Part shown: positions 58,297-64,000 of the stretch, in pieces
How the letters are laid out: every line of letters begins with the position of its first letter
Position numbering within the stretch: position 1 is the first letter of the stretch
Source: Streptomyces sp. NBC_01497
Lineage (GTDB): Bacteria > Actinomycetota > Actinomycetes > Streptomycetales > Streptomycetaceae
Assembly (NCBI RefSeq): GCF_036250695.1
Contig: NZ_CP109427.1
Location: 7,626,001 to 7,690,000 of the forward strand
Direction: 5' to 3'
Length of the DNA: 64,000 nucleotides
Translations under genes and position numbers: made by a program
Notes under the pieces: generated by a model
Told to the model about the DNA's origin: nothing
What the model saw: the letters and a program-made list of their open reading frames with translations, nothing else
Databases searched by the model: none

Positions 58297-59610
58297 GTGC
58301 GCCGCACGACCGGAGCGACACCTGACCGGATCACCGCCAACTGGGCCGGAAACATCGTCTTCCACGCCGCACACCTGCATACTCCCGCCACGGTCGACGA
58401 ACTGCGGGAGACGGTGGCCGCGAGCGGCTGCCTGCGCGCCCTCGGCAGTGGCCACTCCTTCAACGCGCTCGCCGACACCACGGGGGACCTGGTGTCCGTC
58501 GCTGGCCTGCCCGCGACCGTGGACATCGATCCCGACGCCCGTACCGCCACCGTCTCCGGCGGCCTGCGGTTCGCGGGCTTCACCGACGCGCTGCACCGCG
58601 CGGGGCTCGCGCTGCACAACCTGGGATCACTCCCGCACATCTCCCTCGCGGGGGCATGCGCCACCGGAACCCACGGCTCGGGCGTCGGCAACGGCTCGCT
58701 CGCCACGGCCGTGCGGGCCCTCGAACTGGTCACCGCGGACGGATCGCTGCTCACCCTCGAACGCGGCGACGCGGACTTCGCGGGCGCGGTCGTCTCCCTC
58801 GGCTCGCTGGGCATCGTCACCCGCGCGACCCTTGACCTGGTGCCCGCCTTCGCGATGCGGCAGTGGGTGTACGAGGGGCTGCCGGGCGCGGTGCTGCGCG
58901 AGCGGCTCGACGAGATCCTCACGGCGGCGTACAGCGTCAGTCTGTTCACCCGCTGGCGCGCCGACGAGATCGACCAGGTGTGGCTCAAGCAGCGCACCGG
59001 GGACCCGGTGCCCGGCGCGGCGGGCGGCGAGGGCGCGGCCCCCGCGAGCTGGCTCGGGGCGCGCCTCGCCGACGGTGCGCGCCACCCCGTGCCCGGCATG
59101 GACCCGGTGCACTGCACGGTGCAGGGCGGCGAGTCCGGGCCCTGGCACGAGCGGCTGCCGCACTTCAGGCCCGAGTTCACGCCGAGCAACGGGGACGAGC
59201 TGCAGAGCGAGTACTTCGTGGCGCGCCAGGACGCCCTCGCCGCGTACGAGGCCCTGCGCACGGTCGCCGACCGCATCGCCCCCGTCCTCCAGATCGGCGA
59301 GATCCGCACGGTGGCCGCCACCGATCTCTGGCTCGACCCGGCGCACGGCCGCGACTCGGTCGCCTTCCACTTCACCTGGATCAAGGACCTGGAAGCGGTG
59401 GCCCCCGTGCTGGCCGCGATCGAGGAAGTGCTCGCGCCGTTCGCGGTGCGTCCCCACTGGGGCAAGGTGTTCGTCATGGGCGGTGAGCGGCTGCGGGAGC
59501 TGTATCCGCGTTTTGAGGATTTCCGGTCGCTGGCCGGGCGACTCGATCCGTCCGGTACCTTCCGCAACGAGCTGACCAGCCAGTTCTTCGGATGGGACCG
59601 TTCTGAGTGA
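58297..59610 (+). CDS. FAD-linked alditol oxidase (AldO/xylitol oxidase-like)
   Basis: A 437-residue flavoenzyme of the VAO family. LGSGHSFN contains the His to which FAD is covalently bound in S. coelicolor AldO; HNLGSLPHISLAGACATGTHGSGVGNGSL, AYSVSLFTRW, VWLKQRTG, PHFRPEFTPS and RPHWGKVF follow the AldO sequence closely. It should oxidise alditols such as xylitol or sorbitol at C1 with release of H2O2. GTG 58297 has GAAGGAG at 58284-58290; the longer frame from 58150 lacks a site. Divergent from the YoaK-like gene. Confidence 0.9.
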   Translation: MRRTTGATPDRITANWAGNIVFHAAHLHTPATVDELRETVAASGCLRALGSGHSFNALADTTGDLVSVAGLPATVDIDPDARTATVSGGLRFAGFTDALHRAGLALHNLGSLPHISLAGACATGTHGSGVGNGSLATAVRALELVTADGSLLTLERGDADFAGAVVSLGSLGIVTRATLDLVPAFAMRQWVYEGLPGAVLRERLDEILTAAYSVSLFTRWRADEIDQVWLKQRTGDPVPGAAGGEGAAPASWLGARLADGARHPVPGMDPVHCTVQGGESGPWHERLPHFRPEFTPSNGDELQSEYFVARQDALAAYEALRTVADRIAPVLQIGEIRTVAATDLWLDPAHGRDSVAFHFTWIKDLEAVAPVLAAIEEVLAPFAVRPHWGKVFVMGGERLRELYPRFEDFRSLAGRLDPSGTFRNELTSQFFGWDRSE

Positions 59611-59701
59611 CACTCCTGGCCAGGCCGGAGTGTCACTTCTGAATCCAAACGTGTGATCTATCGTTCACGCACAGGGGTGGTTTTTCTGCGGTCCGGGTTC
59701 T

Positions 59702-59707
59702 TACGCT
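59702..59707 (+). promoter_or_regulatory. -10 of a probable leaderless promoter
   Basis: TACGCT followed by seven bases and ATG (59715). No ribosome site precedes this gene, which fits a leaderless transcript. Confidence 0.45.
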
Positions 59708-59714
59708 CACTCGT

Positions 59715-60812
59715 ATGTTCCGGCCGCCCTCGCTCGGGGACGGCGCCGCGCGACGGCGTCCCCTGCTGTACACGTCCGCCGCCGTCGCCCTGCTCATGGC
59801 GGGCTGGGCGGCGGCCGACGGCGGCGACGCGGCGGACGCCGCCGACGGTCCCGGGCCCGTCCGAGCGGCTGCGCGACCGGCGCCGTCGCCGTCGGTTCCC
59901 CGGCAGGCCGCCGCCCACGGCACGCTGCCGGCGTCGCCGTACCAGCGGGGGCCCGCGTCGGTACTGCCCTCGCCCGTGGTGCCCGCGAGCGACCTCCCCG
60001 GAGCCGCGGTACCGCGCCCCGCACCGGCCGTGGCGGTGCGCGCGTCACTGTCGACCGCCACCGCGACCGCCGCATCCGAGAAACCGGCAGGGTCCGTGAA
60101 CGAGTTGCCCATCACCCTCCACAAGGGGTCCAAGGCCGCACTCTCCGTTGCCGCGCTCGACCTCACCGACGGCCGCCGGGCCGGCTACGGCACCTCGGGG
60201 GAGCCCGCCTTCGACACCGCGAGCATCGTGAAGGTCGACGTGCTGGCCGCCCTGCTGCTCCAGGCCCAGGACGCCGGGCACGCCCTCAGCGCCGGCCACC
60301 GGGCCCTCGCTTCGGACATGATCAAATCAAGCGACAACAAGGCGACGGACCAGCTCTGGAACGCCATCGGCGGCACCGCGGGCCTCACCCGCGCCAACCA
60401 CCGCCTCGGCCTCACCCACACCACGGCAGGCGCCGGCGGACTGTGGGGGCTCACCCAGACCACCGCGCACGACCAGCTGACCCTGCTGTCCGCGGTGTAC
60501 GGCGCAGGACATTCACCGCTGAGTGCCGGATCCCGCACCTACGTCCGTTCCCTGATGGCGCAGGTCGAGAAGGACCAGCGGTGGGGCGTGTCCGCGGGCG
60601 GGGCCCTGACCGGGCTCAAGAACGGCTGGCTGCCGCGCAGTGCCACCGGCACCTGGGACATCAACAGCATCGGCCTCATCACCGTCGGCGGCCACCATGT
60701 CCTGCTGGCGACGCTCTCATCCGGGAACACCGGCATGAACGCCGGGATCTCCCTGGTCGAGAAGGGCGCGCGGGCAGCGGTGGCGGCACTCGGGCCGCAC
60801 GGCGCTGCCTGA
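59715..60812 (+). CDS. exported class A beta-lactamase-fold serine hydrolase
   Basis: A 365-residue protein. A basic N-terminus and hydrophobic segment (~16-33) act as signal or anchor; a Pro/Ala-rich linker (~45-115) follows. The beta-lactamase-like domain (~130-360) has TASIVK (SxxK), KSSDNKAT (SDN) and LKNGW where KTG is expected, so the third motif is altered and true beta-lactam hydrolysis is doubtful. A role at the cell wall is likely. Confidence 0.85.
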   Translation: MFRPPSLGDGAARRRPLLYTSAAVALLMAGWAAADGGDAADAADGPGPVRAAARPAPSPSVPRQAAAHGTLPASPYQRGPASVLPSPVVPASDLPGAAVPRPAPAVAVRASLSTATATAASEKPAGSVNELPITLHKGSKAALSVAALDLTDGRRAGYGTSGEPAFDTASIVKVDVLAALLLQAQDAGHALSAGHRALASDMIKSSDNKATDQLWNAIGGTAGLTRANHRLGLTHTTAGAGGLWGLTQTTAHDQLTLLSAVYGAGHSPLSAGSRTYVRSLMAQVEKDQRWGVSAGGALTGLKNGWLPRSATGTWDINSIGLITVGGHHVLLATLSSGNTGMNAGISLVEKGARAAVAALGPHGAA

Positions 60813-60850
60813 CACCGAGGGCGGCCCACACCGCCTGTCGCGCCCGCCCG

Positions 60851-60873
60851 GTCCGGGGGCGGCGCCCCCGGAC
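60851..60873 (+). terminator. hairpin terminator
   Basis: Perfect 10-bp stem GTCCGGGGGC / GCCCCCGGAC with a GGC loop, 39 bases after the serine hydrolase stop. Confidence 0.7.
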
Positions 60874-60915
60874 GTACGGTGGAGTGTCCCAGCCCCCGCC
60901 AGCACAGGAGTCCCG

Positions 60916-61902
60916 GTGGATCCGCTCTCCGACATCCTCTCGTCGTTGAACGTCCGCACCGGGTCCCTGTCCGGCATCGACGCGGGCGGGGACTGGGCGC
61001 TCGGATTCGGGGTGCACGAACACATCAAGATCGGCGTGGTGCTCTCCGGTGCTCTCTGGCTCGCCGTGGACGACGCGGACTGGGTCGAACTGCACGCCGG
61101 CGACTGCTACCTCCAGTCGGCCCGGGCGTCGTTTCGCATCGCGTCCGGCCCCGGTCTCGCGACGCTGCCGGGCAAAGCGGTCTTCGACGCCTCGGACAGC
61201 AGGATCGTCCCGGTCGGCGACGCCGCCGTGGCCGACCGCACCCGCGTCCTCGGCGGCAGCGTCACCTTCCTGGACACCACGGTCGCGCTCCTGATGGAGG
61301 GGCTGCCGCCGGTCGTGACCATCGAGGCGGGCACGGCCGAGGCGCTCGCCATGCGCCCCCTGCTCGAACTGCTGATGGCGGAGGCCGAGGCGGACGGGCG
61401 GCTCGGGACCGCCCTCATGGCGGAACGTCTCACGGAACTCCTCTTCGTCCAGGCGATCAGAGCGGTGGCCACCGACGGCGGGGGCCACCGCCTGGACGGC
61501 TGGCTGGGAGCGCTCGGTGACGAACGGATCGGCGCCGCCCTGGTCCTGATGCACCAGAACCCGGCGCGCGGCTGGACCGTCGCCGAACTCGGCGCCAGGG
61601 CCGGCATGTCCCGCGCCGCCTTCGCGTCCCGTTTCCGGGCCCTCGTGGGCATGCCGCCGCTCGACTACCTCCAGCGGTGGCGCATGCTGGCCGCCGGGCG
61701 GGAACTGCGTACCGGCACCCGCACCGTGGCGGCCCTCGCCGGACGCTGGGGCTACGGCTCCGAGAGCTCCTTCAGCAACGCCTTCAAGCGGGTGACCGGC
61801 GTCTCGCCCGGCCGCTACCGCGACGGCGCGCACGCCCCGGGCGTGCTGCCCCCCGACCGGGTCCCGCCGCGGTTCCGGGTGGAGGCCACCGGGCCGTCCT
61901 GA
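60916..61902 (+). CDS. AraC-family transcriptional regulator
   Basis: A 328-residue regulator with an AraC-type N-terminal cupin-like ligand domain (SDILSSLNVRTGSLSGIDAGG, FGVHEHIKIGVVLSGALWL) and two helix-turn-helix units at the C-terminus (~205-300, WTVAELGARAGMSRAAFASRF and TVAALAGRWGYGSESSFSNAFKR). AGGAG lies at 60906-60910 before the GTG. The aldo/keto reductase gene follows after 278 bases on the same strand; in many Streptomyces this pair is conserved, with the regulator activating the reductase. Confidence 0.92.
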   Translation: MDPLSDILSSLNVRTGSLSGIDAGGDWALGFGVHEHIKIGVVLSGALWLAVDDADWVELHAGDCYLQSARASFRIASGPGLATLPGKAVFDASDSRIVPVGDAAVADRTRVLGGSVTFLDTTVALLMEGLPPVVTIEAGTAEALAMRPLLELLMAEAEADGRLGTALMAERLTELLFVQAIRAVATDGGGHRLDGWLGALGDERIGAALVLMHQNPARGWTVAELGARAGMSRAAFASRFRALVGMPPLDYLQRWRMLAAGRELRTGTRTVAALAGRWGYGSESSFSNAFKRVTGVSPGRYRDGAHAPGVLPPDRVPPRFRVEATGPS

Positions 61903-62180
61903 GCGGGGCGGGCGTTCGCACGGCGGCGGGTCCGCACCGGGACGGACGGTGCCGCGACGGCCCGCCCGCACCGAGCCGGATCGTCGTGCGAAGGCCCGTT
62001 CGCCTCCGGGCGGACCCCCCGTCATCCGCCGACACGCGCAGCCATCCGCCCCGGCCGGCGGGCTGGACGCACGCGCAAGTTCTCTGGACCCGCCGTCATG
62101 GCCCGAGCCCGCCCCGGCTCCGTAGCGTCGACAGCCGTGAGCCCCCGCGATCCTCTGCGGGGGCGGAAGGCGGTAGGACC

Positions 62181-63200
62181 ATGAAGTACGCGTTGCTCGG
62201 CAGTACCGGCATCTTCGTCTCCCGCGTGTCGTTGGGGACCATGACCTTCGGCGGCAAGGGCATCCAGCCCTGGGACCGGATGGGCGCCCTCGACCAGAAG
62301 GCCGCGGACGAACTCGTCGGCATCGCCCTCGACAGCGGCGTCAACCTCTTCGACACGGCCGACATCTACGCGGCCGGTGAGAGCGAGGAGATCCTCGGCA
62401 AGGCGCTCGGCGCCCGCCGAGACGACATCGTCCTGGCGACGAAGGCGTACGCGCCGATGGGCAGCGGTCCCAACGACCAGGGCCTGACCCGGCTGCACCT
62501 GACCCGTGCCCTCGACGCCAGTCTGCGGCGCCTGGGCACCGACCACATCGACCTCTACCAGGTGCACAGCTTCGACCCGGTCACCCCGCTGGAGGAGACC
62601 CTCGGGGCGCTGGACGACGCCGTGCGCCAGGGCAAGATCCGCTACATCGGCGCCTCCAACTTCGCGGCCTGGCAGCTGATGAAGGCGCTCGGTGTGTCCG
62701 ACCTCGGATCCCGGACGCGGTTCGCGTCACTGCAGGCCTACTACTCGCTCGTCGGACGAGACCTGGAGGACGAACTGCTGCCCGTCGTACGGGACCAGGG
62801 GCTCGGACTGCTCGTGTGGAGCCCGCTGGCCGGCGGGTTCCTGTCCGGCAAGTACACCCGCGAGGGGTCGAGTGACGCGGACGCGCGGCGCCTCAAGGGC
62901 GGCCTGCCGCCGGTGGACCCGGAGCGCGGGCACGACATCGTGGACGTGCTGCGGACCGTGGCGGCCCGGCACGACGCGCAGGTCGCCGCGACGGCACTCG
63001 CCTGGGTGATGGCCCAGCGGGGAGTGAGCAGTGTGATCGTCGGGGCGAAGAGGCCCGACCAGTTGCGGGCGAACCTCGCGGCGGTCGACATCGAACTGAC
63101 CGAGCGGGATCTGCGGGAGCTGGACGCCGTGTCGGCGCCCGAGCCGACATACCCGAGCTGGATCGTCGGCGACCCGGCGGCCCGCTACCCGCGTGGCTGA
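62181..63200 (+). CDS. aldo/keto reductase
   Basis: A 339-residue NADPH-dependent reductase with the TIM-barrel tetrad in DTADIYAAG (Asp, Tyr), ATKAYAPMG (Lys) and YQVHSFD (His). QAYYSLVGRD, VWSPLAGGFLSGKY and GAKRPDQLRANL form the NADP-binding end. It reduces an aldehyde or ketone, identity unknown. The ATG is preceded by AAGGCGGTAGG. The AraC gene upstream is the probable regulator. Confidence 0.93.
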   Translation: MKYALLGSTGIFVSRVSLGTMTFGGKGIQPWDRMGALDQKAADELVGIALDSGVNLFDTADIYAAGESEEILGKALGARRDDIVLATKAYAPMGSGPNDQGLTRLHLTRALDASLRRLGTDHIDLYQVHSFDPVTPLEETLGALDDAVRQGKIRYIGASNFAAWQLMKALGVSDLGSRTRFASLQAYYSLVGRDLEDELLPVVRDQGLGLLVWSPLAGGFLSGKYTREGSSDADARRLKGGLPPVDPERGHDIVDVLRTVAARHDAQVAATALAWVMAQRGVSSVIVGAKRPDQLRANLAAVDIELTERDLRELDAVSAPEPTYPSWIVGDPAARYPRG

Positions 63201-63339
63201 GGCACGGGCTCCCCGAGGGCCGGACGGCGCCCGCCGGTAAGGCCGGGAGCCGGCCCCCGGGGCCCGGTGCGAGGGACGGGCCCGCGCCCGCCGCCGGGGC
63301 CCGCGCCCGCCCCCGGCGGTGTCCGGGGTCTGTCCGGAC

Positions 63340-64000
63340 TCAGCGCTCCATGCGGTCGATCTGCCGGATCTTGTTGGTCACGTCGAGAGCTGCCACCTTG
63401 TACGACTCGGCGAGCGTCGGGTAGTTGAAGACCGCGTCCACGAGATAGTCGACGGTGCCACCGCAGCCCATCACGGACTGGCCGATGTGCACCAGCTCCG
63501 TGGCGCCGGTGCCGAAGCAGTGGACGCCCAGCAGCGAACGGTCCTCGGGCGACACCAGCAGCTTCAGCATGCCGTGCGCGTCCCCGATGATCTGCCCGCG
63601 CGCCAGCTCCCGGTAGCGCGCCACCCCGACCTCGAAAGGAACGCAGGCGTTCGTGAGTTGGTCTTCCGTGCGGCCGATGAAACTGATCTCGGGGATCGTG
63701 TAGATGCCGATCGGCTGCAACTCGTCCATCTCGTGGACCGGCTCGTCGAAGGCGTGGTACGCGGCGACGCGGCCCTGCTCCATCGAGGTCGCGGCGAGGG
63801 CCGGGAAACCGATGACGTCACCGACGGCGAAGATGTGCGGCACGCCCGTTCGGTACTGCTTGTCGACGGTGATCCGTCCGCGTTTGTCGGCGGTGAGCCC
63901 CGCCCGGTCGAGACCGAGTTCGTCCGTGAGGCCCTGGCGGCCCGCGGAGTACATCACGGCGTCCGCGGCTATCTTCTTGCCGCTCGCGAGAACCGTCAGC
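63340..64000 (-). CDS. sthA: soluble pyridine nucleotide transhydrogenase, C-terminal part
   Basis: The frame is open to the right edge of the window; the visible 219 codons are the C-terminal part of a flavoprotein disulfide reductase-like enzyme. [21 protein letters not shown], the FAD motif [15 protein letters not shown] and the dimerisation domain ([44 protein letters not shown]) are those of SthA, which transfers reducing equivalents between NADPH and NAD+. Unlike lipoamide dehydrogenase the C-terminal catalytic HPT(L)SE is replaced by NYPTLAES, as in SthA. Confidence 0.92.
   Translation of the reverse strand, partial: LTVLASGKKIAADAVMYSAGRQGLTDELGLDRAGLTADKRGRITVDKQYRTGVPHIFAVGDVIGFPALAATSMEQGRVAAYHAFDEPVHEMDELQPIGIYTIPEISFIGRTEDQLTNACVPFEVGVARYRELARGQIIGDAHGMLKLLVSPEDRSLLGVHCFGTGATELVHIGQSVMGCGGTVDYLVDAVFNYPTLAESYKVAALDVTNKIRQIDRMER

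Overview
The window is a stretch of very G+C-rich actinobacterial chromosome and is almost certainly from Streptomyces. Codon third positions are nearly all G or C. GTG starts and apparently leaderless starts are common. The gene families are typical of the genus: an AfsR/SARP-like NB-ARC regulator, an NsdA-like protein, a Ser/Thr kinase, PP2C phosphatase, CBM13-tagged glycosidases and F420-dependent oxidoreductase. No rRNA, tRNA, CRISPR array, insertion sequence or phage gene was seen. Both window edges cut genes (a molybdate-type ABC ATPase at the left, a soluble transhydrogenase at the right).

Layout. 0-6 kb: end of an ABC ATPase, a LysR regulator beside a metal-independent NAD formate dehydrogenase, a two-RCK membrane protein and a secreted Ca-type PI-PLC. 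6-13.5 kb: an ATP-dependent DNA ligase, an MpaB-family protein overlapping a kinase-TPR fusion, a CrtI-like flavoprotein and an SDR. 13.5-24.5 kb: small enzymes and transporters, several beside their probable regulators (TetR/hydrolase, GntR/MFS), then ChaA and PaaK. 24.5-26.2 kb: two different short tandem repeats and a decayed baeRF-like pseudogene. 26.2-33 kb: a phosphotransferase facing an NsdA-like regulator, a PAS-PP2C phosphatase, an SRPBCC protein, a frameshifted epimerase pseudogene and an enol-lactonase-like hydrolase. 33-36.8 kb: a two-gene secreted beta-glucan-degrading unit.

The most interesting part is 37.3-49.8 kb. It holds a type VII secretion-like locus: a 1469-residue EssC-like ATPase (ubiquitin-like, FHA-like, two membrane helices, three FtsK-type domains), two WXG100-sized proteins, a large alanine-rich candidate substrate with a GHANTDPAD repeat tail, and a LysM-like protein with two membrane spans. 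A PsbP/LpqN-like protein, two COG4315-type lipoproteins and an ECF sigma factor complete it. EccB, EccD, EccE and MycP are absent from the window. I found the same promoter-like motif, TGAAC (once CGAAC) about 17 bases before CGT(A/G)T, in front of all five other transcription units of this locus: lipoprotein 1, the small WXG-sized gene, the substrate-WXG-EssC operon, the LysM-like gene and lipoprotein 2. This suggests that the local ECF sigma factor controls the whole locus as one regulon.

49.8-64 kb returns to ordinary Streptomyces genes: the SARP/NB-ARC regulator, a lipoprotein, a UBP zinc finger, a double glyoxalase, a TauE/SafE permease with an inserted linker, Nudix, DUF1275, an alditol-oxidase-like flavoprotein, a beta-lactamase-fold hydrolase, an AraC regulator beside an aldo/keto reductase, and SthA. 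All calls come from reading the sequence and remembered family signatures; no database search was run.
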